42,503 nucleotides of DNA from CAYPCH01 sp964409165 (GCA_964409165.1 CAYPCH010000015.1:1-42503), one strand, 5' to 3'; counted from the stretch's first letter, positions 1 to 9,317 are shown. Numbers and translations: made by a program. Notes: generated by a model not told the origin, from the letters alone.

Positions 1-50
1 TGCTACGTTAGTGGCAAAGAGCCCATAAATACTGTGGGAAAGTTGAGTTA
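1..50 (-). repeat. MITE-like element, copy 1 (cut by window edge)
   Basis: This is the reverse complement of the left 50 bases of the elements at 8341-8479 and 29505-29640, ending in the same TAACTCAACTTTCCCAC terminus. The rest lies outside the window. It stops 6 bases from the stop codon of the diguanylate cyclase gene. Confidence 0.75.
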
Positions 51-56
51 TTTATT

Positions 57-1736
57 TTAATGTGCAATCCTTACACAGTTTCTACCGCTTTCCTTTGCAT
101 CATATAAAGCATTATCTGCAGTCTTTAACAGTTCGGACTCTGTATCCGCCACTTCCGGATATGATGACAAGCCAAAACTGACAGTAACAGAGGCAGTCAC
201 CAGCTCATCCTTGATAAAGGATTTTGATATCATTTCCCTAAGTCTCTCAACCTTTTCATACGCCTCTTTAGCACTCGTCCTTGGAAGGAGTATGACAAAC
301 TCCTCACCGCCAAATCTGGCAAGAATATCTCCGTTCCGTAGCGAATTCTTTATCATTTGTGCAATATGTCTTAAAACCTTATCTCCGAATAAATGACCAA
401 ACGTGTCGTTAAAGCGTTTAAAGTGGTCTATATCAAATATGGCTAATGACAAATCATACTGTTCCTTTGTAGCAATTTCAAACTCTTTACTCAGCCTCTC
501 CTGAAAATAAAGCCTGTTATATATTCCTGTAAGACCGTCCACTGTCGCAAGTTCGTGCAACTTCTGATACAATTGTACGTTTTCAAGAACAATTCCTACC
601 TGATTGCCTATAATATTAAGGAGTCTTAAATTATCATCATCAAAAGCATTGTGATATTTGTGTTCAATCAACACAAGACCGTATTTTTTCGATTTTGTGA
701 TAAGCGGAACACAAATCAACGAGTTTACTTCACGCTCCTGTATAAAGGGGTACTCATTCTTGTCTACAAAGTTTTCCAGTACAGGTTCTCCATTTTCTAT
801 TACTCCAAGCAGGATATCGCAGTTTATATTATCATTAAGATGAATAAGATCGCTTTTATTTGTAATATTTGTCGTATGAACCTTGAGCCTTTCTTTAGAC
901 TCATCATAAAGAACAATAGTAGAATTGCTTACGCCCATAACCCCTATTATTATATCGTTCACATGCCTTAAAAGCTCTTTAATATCAAATATTGAGCTTA
1001 TAGCCTGGGTTATCTGCTGAACAGTAAACAATTCTGCCAGGCTCTCTCTAAGTTTCTTGTTCGTATTTTCCATCTGAGAGTTAGCATCTCTAAGTTTTTC
1101 ATTCTGAACTTTTATTTCTTCTTGTGCAACTGCCAGCTGGTCATATTTATTCCCCAATTCGGCATATAGCTTTTTGTTCTGAATCCCATTCTGAATAGTA
1201 TCGTTATAAATTTTGCCGCACAACAACGCAAACAGAAATAACAGTGTATAAACAAACAATATCTCCAAAAACTTTTGGAGCAAAATTCCGTCGATAATGA
1301 GAGTATTATTATGAACATACTCAAAGACTGTCTGCATAATCAAGTTCAACAAAAAAGCATAACCTATTAACATTAGGGCAGGCTTTCTTCCAACACAAAG
1401 ACATGTGACAAGTATAAGAAAAATATGCAGGGCGTATGCCCTGTCTCCTAATCCCATAAAGATAATAACAACATTTATCACTAATATTTCAATCAATCTA
1501 ATTGAATAATAATACCTTTTGTCAGAAAACGAGCTGTATCTTATGATACCTAATTTAGTTAAATTCAGTAATGCTACCACCAATAGAATTACAAACTTGA
1601 AAACAGAACTGAAATATTGACCATTGGCCGATTCATTGTACATAAAGTCCATTACTGCGACATGAACAGCCATAATGCAAACAAATGCCCATGTGAAATT
1701 TATATACATCAGTTCATATTTTTCAATTCTTTTCAC
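57..1736 (-). CDS. Membrane-bound GAF-GGDEF diguanylate cyclase
   Basis: Predicted to make cyclic di-GMP from two GTP at the inner membrane. The N-terminal third holds about six hydrophobic helices, followed by a Lys/Glu-rich coiled coil, a GAF domain (roughly residues 240-390) and a C-terminal GGDEF domain. The active-site loop reads GGEEF near residue 478, and an RNGD inhibitory I-site lies five residues before it, so product feedback inhibition is likely. The frame stays open to 1910, but the extra sequence overlaps nth. I chose a GTG at 1736 because AAGGAAG stands 7 bases upstream and it clears the nth stop by 34 bases; an ATG at 1790 is the alternative. It follows nth on the same strand. 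The ligand sensed by the membrane and GAF parts cannot be read from sequence. Confidence 0.9.
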   Translation of the reverse strand: MKRIEKYELMYINFTWAFVCIMAVHVAVMDFMYNESANGQYFSSVFKFVILLVVALLNLTKLGIIRYSSFSDKRYYYSIRLIEILVINVVIIFMGLGDRAYALHIFLILVTCLCVGRKPALMLIGYAFLLNLIMQTVFEYVHNNTLIIDGILLQKFLEILFVYTLLFLFALLCGKIYNDTIQNGIQNKKLYAELGNKYDQLAVAQEEIKVQNEKLRDANSQMENTNKKLRESLAELFTVQQITQAISSIFDIKELLRHVNDIIIGVMGVSNSTIVLYDESKERLKVHTTNITNKSDLIHLNDNINCDILLGVIENGEPVLENFVDKNEYPFIQEREVNSLICVPLITKSKKYGLVLIEHKYHNAFDDDNLRLLNIIGNQVGIVLENVQLYQKLHELATVDGLTGIYNRLYFQERLSKEFEIATKEQYDLSLAIFDIDHFKRFNDTFGHLFGDKVLRHIAQMIKNSLRNGDILARFGGEEFVILLPRTSAKEAYEKVERLREMISKSFIKDELVTASVTVSFGLSSYPEVADTESELLKTADNALYDAKESGRNCVRIAH

Positions 1737-1770
1737 AAATACACTTCCTTTTTCGGAAAGAATAGATGCA

Positions 1771-2406
1771 TCAATCTGATTTAGCCCCATAATCACAGTA
1801 CTTACGTATTCCGCAAACCTCACATTCAGGCTTTCTTGCCTTACATACCGCTCTTCCATGGTATACCAACTGGTGACAAAACTTTGACCAGCTTTCTTTG
1901 GGCACAACATCCATTAAATCAAATTCTATTTTTTTAGGATCTGATTCGGAACTTAGCCCTATTCTATTGCTTAATCTTTTTGCATGAGTATCCACCACTA
2001 TACCCGGGATACCATAAATATCGCCTAAAACAAGGTTTGCTGTCTTTCTTCCTACCCCCGGCAAGGTAAGCAACTCCTGAAGGCTGTCAGGAACATGTCC
2101 GTTATATTTCTCAATAATGATTCTGCATGTATTTTTGATGTTTTTTGCCTTGTTACGATAAAAACCAGTAGATTTAATATCCTGCTCAAGCTCATTCAAA
2201 TCGGCATTTGCAAAATCAAAAACATTTTTATATTTTTCAAAAAGTGATGCTGTAACAATATTTACACGGGCATCGGTACACTGGGCAGCAAGCTGGGTAG
2301 AAATGAGAAGCTCAAGAGGATCATTATAATCCAGTGTACATTCCGCATTTTTATAGATTTCATCAAATACTTGAATTATTTGCTTTACTCTGTATTTTTT
2401 ATTCAT
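1771..2406 (-). CDS. nth: Endonuclease III (DNA glycosylase/AP lyase)
   Basis: Base-excision repair enzyme that removes oxidised pyrimidines and cuts at the abasic site. The 211 residues are full length for the family. The helix-hairpin-helix LPGVGRKTA carries the catalytic lysine (Lys121) and VDTH carries the catalytic aspartate (Asp139). The C-terminal 4Fe-4S loop is intact as C-x6-C-x2-C-x5-C (Cys188, 195, 198, 204). An AGAGGTAAGGGG ribosome binding site precedes the ATG. The diguanylate cyclase gene lies directly downstream. Confidence 0.96.
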   Translation of the reverse strand: MNKKYRVKQIIQVFDEIYKNAECTLDYNDPLELLISTQLAAQCTDARVNIVTASLFEKYKNVFDFANADLNELEQDIKSTGFYRNKAKNIKNTCRIIIEKYNGHVPDSLQELLTLPGVGRKTANLVLGDIYGIPGIVVDTHAKRLSNRIGLSSESDPKKIEFDLMDVVPKESWSKFCHQLVYHGRAVCKARKPECEVCGIRKYCDYGAKSD

Positions 2407-2553
2407 TCCCCTTACCTCTTATTATACCAGATAAATATGACCAATACATAAATAATCGGTAAAATATATTTTATAAATTATGAAAATGATTATACATTGA
2501 AAAAAGAAAAATTTGAAGTGCAATGTATAATCTTTATCGCATTCAATATAAGT

Positions 2554-2590
2554 ATTTAAAAGAGTCCGAATAATTCGGACTCTTTTAAAT
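2554..2590 (-). terminator. Terminator hairpin of glgA
   Basis: A perfect 17-bp inverted repeat with loop TAA (arms ATTTAAAAGAGTCCGAA and complement), starting 5 bases past the glgA stop. T-runs are present for both directions, so it may also insulate nth from the right. Confidence 0.85.
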
Positions 2591-2595
2591 AACCC

Positions 2596-4059
2596 TTACT
2601 TCTTTTTAACCAGCTTTTTATAAAGTTCCGAATATTCAATCGCCGATTTACCCCATGAGAAGTCACTGTTCATAACCCTTTTGACAAGTTCTTCCCACTC
2701 TTTAGGTTTTTCATTATAAAACTTGAGCGCCCTGTTAATTGTCTTAATCATATCCTTTGAGGAAAACTCCTTATATGAAAAACCGTTCCCGTTTTTCTTG
2801 TCCTTATCCACATCTATTACAGTTTCCGCCAATCCTCCTGTTGATCTTACTATCGGTATTGTGCCGTATCTGAAACTGAACAGTTGCCCCAAACCACATG
2901 GCTCAAAACGGGATGGCATAAGGAACATGTCACTTCCTGCATAAATTCTTTGAGCCAGTGGAGCATTGAAGCCTGTATAAACGCCAACCTTATCAGGATA
3001 CTTATCCCTTATTTTTGTGAATCCTATTTCATAGTATGGATCTCCCGCACCGAGTAAAATAAACTGCATATCGTTTTTCAGCATTTTATCCATTTCATCC
3101 ATAATAAAGTTTAAGCCCTTCTGACCGGTCAGCCTTGATATCAAACCGATAACTGGCACATCCTTCACGGGAAGCTTCATTTCCTTCTGAAGGGCATGCT
3201 TGTTTTCCTTCTTCAGATAGAAGCTTTCTGCATTATAGTTTTTATAAATCCTAGGATCGGTTTCGGGATTAAAAACATCGTAATCTATACCGTTTACAAT
3301 ACCGTAAAGGTCTTTCGACCGTTCCTTTAAGAGACCTTCCAATTTCTCACCGTACTGATGTGTCTGAATTTCCTTGGAATATGTCTTGCTAACAGTATTA
3401 ATAATATCTGCATAAACAAGACCTGCTTTCATAAAGCCAAACATACCATAGAATTCAACCTTCTCAGGTATAAACACCTCATCTCCCATTTCAAAAAGTC
3501 TTAAAACCTCTTTAGGGAAATTCCCTTGGTATTCAAGGTTGTGCACAGTAAATAAAGTTTTTATATTTTTATAAAAAGGATAGCTTTTATACTTTTCATT
3601 CAGAAGCATACATATAGGACCTGCATGCCAGTCGTTACAGTGTATTATATCAGGTTTAAAATCTATTTTCGGAAGCATATCAAGAACCGCTCTGCAAAAA
3701 AATGCAAATCTTTCTGCATCATCAGAATAACAGTAAATCCCATCACGGTTATAATAGTGATAACTATCAACAAAATACACAGGAACTTTCTTTTTTGCAT
3801 TATCATCTTTTAATGCTATTTCTCCTTCCCTAACTATACATGTCGCCTGCCTGTCATTAATAGTTATAGAAAAATCGGCCAGGTACTTCATATCTGCTTT
3901 TATCTGCTGATATCTTGGCATAGCAATTCTAACATCATATCCCATTGAGACAAGGGATTTAGGAAGCGAACCGGCAACATCCGCTAGCCCACCTGCTTTA
4001 GCAAAGGGTGCAACTTCAACAGATACAAATAAAACCTTTAATCCACCATTTTCCATCAT
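2596..4059 (-). CDS. glgA: Glycogen synthase (GT5, ADP-glucose type)
   Basis: Transfers glucose from ADP-glucose to the growing alpha-1,4-glucan chain. The N-terminal signature KAGGLADVAGSLPKSL, which carries the lysine that contacts ADP-glucose, is at residues 22-37. The C-terminal domain has the nucleotide-sugar region with EPCGLGQLFSFRYG and STGGLAETV. The 487 residues match the family's usual length. The ATG has GTAGGAGGT upstream. No other glycogen gene is adjacent; it appears to be a single-gene unit with its own terminator. Sporulating clostridia commonly store glycogen before sporulation, which fits but is not shown here. Confidence 0.95.
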   Translation of the reverse strand: MMENGGLKVLFVSVEVAPFAKAGGLADVAGSLPKSLVSMGYDVRIAMPRYQQIKADMKYLADFSITINDRQATCIVREGEIALKDDNAKKKVPVYFVDSYHYYNRDGIYCYSDDAERFAFFCRAVLDMLPKIDFKPDIIHCNDWHAGPICMLLNEKYKSYPFYKNIKTLFTVHNLEYQGNFPKEVLRLFEMGDEVFIPEKVEFYGMFGFMKAGLVYADIINTVSKTYSKEIQTHQYGEKLEGLLKERSKDLYGIVNGIDYDVFNPETDPRIYKNYNAESFYLKKENKHALQKEMKLPVKDVPVIGLISRLTGQKGLNFIMDEMDKMLKNDMQFILLGAGDPYYEIGFTKIRDKYPDKVGVYTGFNAPLAQRIYAGSDMFLMPSRFEPCGLGQLFSFRYGTIPIVRSTGGLAETVIDVDKDKKNGNGFSYKEFSSKDMIKTINRALKFYNEKPKEWEELVKRVMNSDFSWGKSAIEYSELYKKLVKKK

Positions 4060-4330
4060 ATTTTACCTCCTACTGTTAGTCGTATTTGTAGTCAGACGAT
4101 AATAAGTTAACATAACTCAAATGCATTTTCAATAGTTTATTATGGTAAAGCATCAATATTAACTAATAATATTTATACCCATATTATGCTCTGTATTAAA
4201 CATTGTTTACCTATATTGAACGCGATTTAATATATATTCGACATAAAGTAAATAAAATCCTCCATTATCTATTGAATACGATAAAAATTTCATACCCCTC
4301 TTCAGTTTCCTTTATTTTAATATTGGCATT
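4060..4330. promoter_or_regulatory. glgA upstream region with two TTGAAYGCGAT-like motifs
   Basis: This non-coding, AT-rich stretch holds TATATTGAACGCGATTTAA at 4212-4230 and TCTATTGAATACGATAAAA at 4268-4286, both in plus orientation. The same motif recurs in three other intergenic regions (see findings). No confident sigma-A promoter was picked. Confidence 0.35.
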
Positions 4331-4380
4331 AATACAAAAGGAGTTGCGCAAAAATTACTGCGACAACCCCTTTTGTATTT
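4331..4380 (-). terminator. Terminator-like inverted repeat downstream of the HtrA gene
   Basis: AATACAAAAGG..TTGCGCA pairs with TGCG..CCCCTTTTGTATT across an AAAATTAC-type loop, flanked by T-rich sequence. It lies beyond the type B repeat and probably ends the htrA transcript. Confidence 0.65.
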
Positions 4381-4401
4381 TAGTACTCTTGTATTTTTAT
4401 C

Positions 4402-4470
4402 ATTAGGGCCATTTCCTGAAAGGAAATCCGGCAAAAAAGTGAGGAACTCAATGTCCTGAAGCTTTTTGTC
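4402..4470 (-). repeat. Two-hairpin intergenic repeat, type B, copy 1
   Basis: Read on the minus strand it starts about 14 bases after the htrA stop. A first imperfect hairpin has loop CATTGA, followed by the conserved second hairpin GCCGGATTTCCTTTCAGG..GGC. The first stem is partly decayed compared with the copies at 15833-15963 and 35141-35207. Confidence 0.75.
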
Positions 4471-4483
4471 ATCTTTCCAATAC

Positions 4484-5902
4484 TTACTTTTCTTCCCCAA
4501 GTTCAACATCAAGTGTTACCGTTTCTCCTTTTAAAGGACCTTCACGATATACTTCAACCTTAACAATATCACCAGGTTTGTGCTGATTTTTCAGCCCGTT
4601 CAATTCATCAAGAGTTTTTACTGCTATGCCGTCAAACTTGGTTATTATATCGTTGGATTTGATTCCTGCCTTATAAGCCCCACTAAAAGGAAGAACTTCC
4701 GCTACCAATACTCCCATAGGTACATTGTAACGCTCCGCCATTGCTTCATCAAATCTTGGATCTGTTGAGATTCCAAGGTATGGTCTTCCTTTCACGTACG
4801 TGAACTCAATGAGGCTGTCGGTAATTTCCTTGACCTTATTTATAGGTATTGCAAACCCAAGCCCTTCATAGCCGTTACCACCTATTTTAGCAGTATTTAC
4901 ACCTATAAGCTTTCCTTCGTAATTCACAAGTGCTCCACCGCTGTTACCGGGATTTATGGATGCATCAGTCTGTATAAGATTAAGCTCCTTACCGTCGGGA
5001 ATGGGTATTGTCCTGTTAAGCCCGCTTATAACACCAACTGTAACAGAACCCATGTACTCCAGTCCACCCGGGTTACCTATTGCTACTGCCAGTTCTCCTA
5101 CCTTTACTTCATCGGAATTTCCAAATTCTACAACGGGTAAATTCTGTGCATCAATCTTAAGAACTGCAAGGTCTGTTCTTGCGTCTCTGCCTACAACCTT
5201 TGCAGAATACTTCTTATCCTTGTTATTCGGAAGTATAACCTCAATTCTCGAACCCTGATTCAAATCATTTGATGTTCCTGCCAAAGCATTTTCAATAACG
5301 TGGTTATTTGTCATTATATACCCATCGCTTTTTATTATTATACCTGAACCTTCCGAACTCGAATCACCTGATCCAAAAAAGAAGAAATCGCTCGCCCTTC
5401 TTGAAGTAACACTTATTCCTACAACAGAAGAACCAACCTTTTCTGCTATAGCAACCACAGGCGAACTGGTATTTTCAATAACAACCTTCCTGTAAGTTCC
5501 TGCTTCAGGGTTTGATGTCATTGCATCTCCAGTTCCAATTTCAGCATCCCTCAACCCAAGATACTGATTGATGGTAGGCTTAAGTAAAGGCACTCCAAAC
5601 TGGAAAAACACTCCTGTAACTGTTCCTCCTAATATGGAACTTATAAGTGCTACCAGCAATAACTGCATTAACATGCCATTTTTCTTTTTTTTGGGTTTTG
5701 TATAGCTTTCTGTATAGAATGATGAGGACTTCAAATCAGAACCTTTACCAGCATCACCATTTCCACCTGCCGCATTTGCTTCATAACCGTTTGCGAATGA
5801 TAAATTTGCGGGCTCATTATTGAGCCTGTCTCTTCTATCATAGTTCAAACCATCATTGTTAATGTCGTTGTAATTATTATTATTATTATTGAAACCATCC
5901 AT
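4484..5902 (-). CDS. HtrA/DegP-type membrane-anchored serine protease with PDZ domain
   Basis: Envelope quality-control protease. The first ~75 residues are cytoplasmic and rich in Asn, Asp and Lys, followed by one membrane helix (about 77-101) and an extracytoplasmic trypsin-like domain. The triad is His201 (TNNHVIENA), Asp244 (RTDLAVLKI) and Ser321 (NPGNSGGAL). A single PDZ domain (about 375-465) ends the protein. I chose the ATG at 5902, with GAAGGGAG 8 bases upstream, over an in-frame GTG at 5911 that overlaps that site. The adjacent two-component system is encoded upstream on the same strand; in Bacillus, HtrA genes are controlled by a cell-envelope two-component system, so a link is plausible but unproven. 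Confidence 0.93.
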   Translation of the reverse strand: MDGFNNNNNNYNDINNDGLNYDRRDRLNNEPANLSFANGYEANAAGGNGDAGKGSDLKSSSFYTESYTKPKKKKNGMLMQLLLVALISSILGGTVTGVFFQFGVPLLKPTINQYLGLRDAEIGTGDAMTSNPEAGTYRKVVIENTSSPVVAIAEKVGSSVVGISVTSRRASDFFFFGSGDSSSEGSGIIIKSDGYIMTNNHVIENALAGTSNDLNQGSRIEVILPNNKDKKYSAKVVGRDARTDLAVLKIDAQNLPVVEFGNSDEVKVGELAVAIGNPGGLEYMGSVTVGVISGLNRTIPIPDGKELNLIQTDASINPGNSGGALVNYEGKLIGVNTAKIGGNGYEGLGFAIPINKVKEITDSLIEFTYVKGRPYLGISTDPRFDEAMAERYNVPMGVLVAEVLPFSGAYKAGIKSNDIITKFDGIAVKTLDELNGLKNQHKPGDIVKVEVYREGPLKGETVTLDVELGEEK

Positions 5903-6021
5903 AACAAACACTCCCTTCGAAATTCAGTTTTCTTTCGTTATTCTTATTATAAGAAATGAATTTTAAGAAGTTATGAATAAATTGTTAATATTAAAAAACA
6001 GAATCAATTTATACTTCCTAT

Positions 6022-7569
6022 TTATACTTCCTTAGGAATATCTGTTTGACGGCTTAATGTGAAAGAAAACTTGGTCCCTTTTCCCACTTCACTCTTAACC
6101 CATATATCCTGTTTATGCTCATTAATGATGTTCTTTACTATGGACAAGCCTAGTCCCATACTTGTCTTATCCTCACTACGTGACTTGTCGGTTTTATAAA
6201 ATCTGTCCCAGATAAAATCAATTTCATTACTGTCTATACCTATTCCGTTATCTTCTACAAACACTTCAACCTTATTCCTGTACTTTGCGGTACCTATAGT
6301 GATTTTTCCATTCTGAGACACAAATTTTATTGCATTATAAACAAGATTTATTATAACCCTTTCAATTGAGTCCGCATCAGCATTAACAAATGCTTCTTCC
6401 TCTTCAAAATTTGCTTCTATCTGAATGTCCTTCTGTACTATCTGGTTTTCAAGCTTTATTATGCAACGTCTTATAAGCTCGTTAATATTGATATTTATAA
6501 GATTGAGTTTTATTTCTCCCGATTCCATCCTCGCAAGATCCAATAAATCGGTGGTAAGCCTGTTCAATCTTTTGGTCTCATCCCTTACAATAGTCAGATA
6601 CTCCTTCTGTCTTTCGGGAGGAACTGTTCCGTCAAGAATCCCTTCTATAAAGCCATGTATTGATGTCATAGGCGTTCTAAGCTCATGGGAAATATTCGCA
6701 ATAAATCCCCTTCTCATTTCTTCAAGGTTCTCAAGCTCAACAGCCATATTGTTAAAACTCTTGGCCAATTCACCTATTTCATCCTCAGAGCATATATCCA
6801 GTCTCTTGTCAAACTGTCCGTTTGCAATGAGCTTTGCAGCATTGTTAATCTGTTTCAAAGGCTTTGAAAGCCTTAATGAAAATATATAAACCAGCAATAT
6901 GGAAATTATTATTGCAACTGCAACAGAAAACATAAAAAACCTTAATACATTATTTACAGCACTGTTGACCTGAGGCATTTTTGTATGAAGATAAACAGCC
7001 CCTGCAATTTCGCCATTATATATAAAAGTTCTCTCAATTGTAAGCCAGTAGCTTTCATCAAATAAACCGTAAAAATTCCCAATTTCCTTAACAAATTGCT
7101 TTTGGCCACTCATTATATCTTTATACTGTCTGGCGTCTGTGAGAGCATATTTGTTCGGTCCTATCGCAATCCTGTCCATCTCTTTTTTCGACATTGCTCC
7201 AGTAGTATCTGCCCAAAGCAGTATTTCTCCATCTGTCTTAACAAACCATATAACAGAATTGGTATTTATACTATAGGCTTCCATGGTAGATTCCAGATTT
7301 CCCGTCAACAAATCACTTAAACTCCAGAACAAGCTTCTTGAATAAGGGTCATTAGGGTCATAAAACTGGTTTAAATAATTTTGCTTGTCTAAATAATCCT
7401 GAATATTCCTTTTGATGTTTTCTCCTGATTTATTAAGGAGATTTTCATTCTCCCTTGATAGAAAATTCCACAAAAAAAAGTAAAGCATAGCTCCTGTAAT
7501 AGAAGTGCTCACAAGTAGTATGACCAACATAATTGCAATGATTTTGCTGAATAATGTTTTGAACATCAT
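6022..7569 (-). CDS. Sensor histidine kinase (HAMP-HisKA-HATPase)
   Basis: Membrane sensor of a two-component system. Two membrane helices (about 10-33 and 210-232) flank an extracytoplasmic sensor region of about 175 residues, then HAMP (about 233-285), HisKA with FIANISHELRTP (His295 is the phosphorylation site) and a HATPase_c domain with VEDNGIGID and GLGLSIVK. The gene overlaps the response regulator gene by 4 bases (ATGA), showing translational coupling. The layout resembles ResE/PhoR/WalK-type kinases; the signal cannot be inferred. Confidence 0.94.
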   Translation of the reverse strand: MMFKTLFSKIIAIMLVILLVSTSITGAMLYFFLWNFLSRENENLLNKSGENIKRNIQDYLDKQNYLNQFYDPNDPYSRSLFWSLSDLLTGNLESTMEAYSINTNSVIWFVKTDGEILLWADTTGAMSKKEMDRIAIGPNKYALTDARQYKDIMSGQKQFVKEIGNFYGLFDESYWLTIERTFIYNGEIAGAVYLHTKMPQVNSAVNNVLRFFMFSVAVAIIISILLVYIFSLRLSKPLKQINNAAKLIANGQFDKRLDICSEDEIGELAKSFNNMAVELENLEEMRRGFIANISHELRTPMTSIHGFIEGILDGTVPPERQKEYLTIVRDETKRLNRLTTDLLDLARMESGEIKLNLINININELIRRCIIKLENQIVQKDIQIEANFEEEEAFVNADADSIERVIINLVYNAIKFVSQNGKITIGTAKYRNKVEVFVEDNGIGIDSNEIDFIWDRFYKTDKSRSEDKTSMGLGLSIVKNIINEHKQDIWVKSEVGKGTKFSFTLSRQTDIPKEV

Positions 7570-8252
7570 TTCACCTCAAACTTGTAACCTACTCCCCAAA
7601 CCGTTTTGAGCTGCCAGTTCTGACCTTCTATGTCGATTTTTTCTCTAAGCCTCTTTATATGGACATCAACTGTCCTTGAATCTCCGTAAAAATCAAATCC
7701 CCAAACCTGCTCTAATAACTGCTCCCTTGTAAATACCTTATTGGGGTTTGAGGCAAGAAAAAACAGCAGTTCCAGCTCTTTCGGAGGAATCTCCATTTCC
7801 ACCCCGTTTACCTTGAGTATGTAATTTGATTTATTAATTACAAGATTGGGATATATAATTTCCCTTGTGTCCATATCTTTGTGATCATACCTTCTCAATA
7901 CTGCCTTTATCCTTGCTACCAATTCCTTCGGTTCAAAAGGTTTTACTATGTAATCATCTGCACCAAGTTCAAGTCCAAGAACTTTATCAAAGGTTTCTCC
8001 CTTTGCAGAAAGCATTATTATCGGTATATTGCTTACTTTTCTGATCTCACGGCAAACCTGCCACCCGTCAATACCAGGAAGCATAATATCAAGTATTACT
8101 ATATTGGGCGTAAAGTTTTTGAATTCTTCAATCGCCTTAATCCCATTATATATCGTCAAAACTTCAAAGCCTTCCTTCTCGGTATACAATCTTATAAGCT
8201 CACATATGTTGACATCATCATCTATTACCATAACTTTTGCCCTGCTGTTCAT
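7566..8252 (-). CDS. OmpR/PhoB-family response regulator
   Basis: DNA-binding partner of the kinase encoded next. The receiver domain has the acidic pocket VIDDD, phospho-acceptor Asp55 in VILDIMLPG, and the conserved KPF lysine. The C-terminal winged helix contains EQLLEQVWGF and RTVDVHIKRLREKI. I prefer the ATG at 8252; an in-frame GTG at 8261 lies inside the likely ribosome binding site (AAGTGGGTG). It is the first gene of the two-gene unit, with a MITE-like element about 90 bases upstream of its start. Confidence 0.95.
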   Translation of the reverse strand: MNSRAKVMVIDDDVNICELIRLYTEKEGFEVLTIYNGIKAIEEFKNFTPNIVILDIMLPGIDGWQVCREIRKVSNIPIIMLSAKGETFDKVLGLELGADDYIVKPFEPKELVARIKAVLRRYDHKDMDTREIIYPNLVINKSNYILKVNGVEMEIPPKELELLFFLASNPNKVFTREQLLEQVWGFDFYGDSRTVDVHIKRLREKIDIEGQNWQLKTVWGVGYKFEVK

Positions 8253-8340
8253 AATGTTCACCCACTTTATGTATGATATTTATATTATAAAACTTATTTT
8301 AACACATATCTATAGAAGTAAACCCAGGATTTAAATTTAT

Positions 8341-8479
8341 TAACTCAACTTTCCCACAGTATTTATGGGCTCTTTGCCACTAACGTAGCATTGCTCACCG
8401 CGGTCAAAAAGTAAACTTTTTGACCTTAACTTGTGAAAAACCAGAGCCTCAAAATACTATAAGTGGGAAAGTTAAGTTA
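8341..8479 (+). mobile_element. MITE-like element, copy 2 (complete)
   Basis: It runs from TAACTCAACTTTCCCACAG to GTGGGAAAGTTAAGTTA, giving imperfect terminal inverted repeats of about 33 bases (…GGCTCT / AGAGCC…). The centre holds a perfect 10-bp hairpin GTCAAAAAGT-AA-ACTTTTTGAC at 8403-8424. There is no open reading frame, as expected for a non-autonomous element. Related copies are at 1-50 and 29505-29640. No clear target-site duplication was found. Confidence 0.7.
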
Positions 8480-8552
8480 TTAAAATTACGGTAATTAAAA
8501 AAACACTAAAATACAGGCTATACCAGTAGCCTATATAACTAGTTCAATATAA

Positions 8553-8729
8553 TCAGTTCAATATTTCATTACGGGCAGGCAAACTATTTAAAACTATATT
8601 TTGTATTTTTATTTCTTCCTGAAGCTTCTTCTGCTCTTCCTTCAGTTCGTTTACAATGTTTGTCAGCTTTTCGTTTTCATTGATTAAAACTCTGATCATA
8701 TCTCTAAGTTCTGAAATATCTTCCCTCAT
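8553..8729 (-). CDS. Small coiled-coil protein, 58 residues
   Basis: I do not recognise a family. The ATG at 8729 has GGGGAGGG 8 bases upstream. The product starts MREDISELRDMIRVLINENE and is almost wholly one predicted amphipathic helix rich in Glu, Lys, Leu and Ile with heptad-like spacing (about residues 4-45), ending in a short LNSLPARNEILN tail. It lacks a signal peptide or membrane segment, so it is probably cytoplasmic and may oligomerise. It stands alone between the MITE-like element and the OadG genes. Confidence 0.6.
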   Translation of the reverse strand: MREDISELRDMIRVLINENEKLTNIVNELKEEQKKLQEEIKIQNIVLNSLPARNEILN

Positions 8730-8915
8730 AATATAATCCCTCCCCTAAAAAATATAAATCCAGATCATTAACTTACATAATTACGTAATATATATACTAT
8801 CTATAATAATGCTTTTAATTATAACAAACTTTTTACTTTGTGAATACCATTTTTTATGTTTACAGTAGAGGTTATATTTTTTGATAACTTTTCATTAGTG
8901 TACATTGCATGAATG

Positions 8916-8944
8916 TTGACTTAATAATCCCATTGTGATAAATT
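8916..8944 (+). promoter_or_regulatory. Sigma-A-like promoter of the first OadG gene
   Basis: TTGACT (8916-8921), a 17-base spacer, then TAAATT (8939-8944), about 50 bases before the ATG. The same boxes and spacing are kept in the duplicated copy at 9318-9346. Confidence 0.55.
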
Positions 8945-8993
8945 TAACAGAGTTGATGAGAATTGATTTTCATTTATGGTAGGAGGTGTTTTT

Positions 8994-9161
8994 ATGGAGC
9001 CGGAAATTAATGGTTGGATCTTAACGCTGGTCGGAATCACTGTAGTTTTTGTGTCGTTGATTTTGTTATCATTTGCTATTGTAATTATTTCAAAAATAGT
9101 AGCTTCAGGTAACAAATTAAAGTCAGCGAATATGGAAAAAAGCAATGGGGAAACTAATTAA
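8994..9161 (+). CDS. Short OadG-like sodium-pump decarboxylase gamma subunit
   Basis: The 55-residue product begins MEPEINGWILTLVGITVVF, one membrane helix typical of the OadG (oxaloacetate/methylmalonyl-CoA decarboxylase gamma) family, then a short polar tail. AGGAGGT lies 6 bases before the ATG at 8994. It is nearly identical in its first ~40 residues to the next gene but lacks that gene's C-terminal ~65 residues. The upstream DNA is also duplicated, so this looks like a tandem duplication that lost its 3' part. It may still anchor the pump, or be a relic. Confidence 0.8.
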   Translation: MEPEINGWILTLVGITVVFVSLILLSFAIVIISKIVASGNKLKSANMEKSNGETN

Positions 9162-9317
9162 TTATGATAAACTTTTTACTTGGCAAATGCATTTTTTTTG
9201 TATGCACTCTTATGAATCACCATATTCTATACATAATGTACACCTTGCTAGGGAATGGCTAAATATTTCTTCAACTTTATATTACAGGAATGTTGACTTA
9301 ATTAGGTTACAGGAATG

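Noticed and set aside
1737..1910. N-terminal extension of the diguanylate cyclase gene
   Set aside because: It overlaps nth by 140 bases in the frame of no known domain; the GTG at 1736 has a good ribosome binding site.
6425..6889. 154-codon plus-strand frame in the histidine kinase gene
   Set aside because: Antisense shadow of conserved HAMP and HisKA coding sequence; no ribosome binding site.
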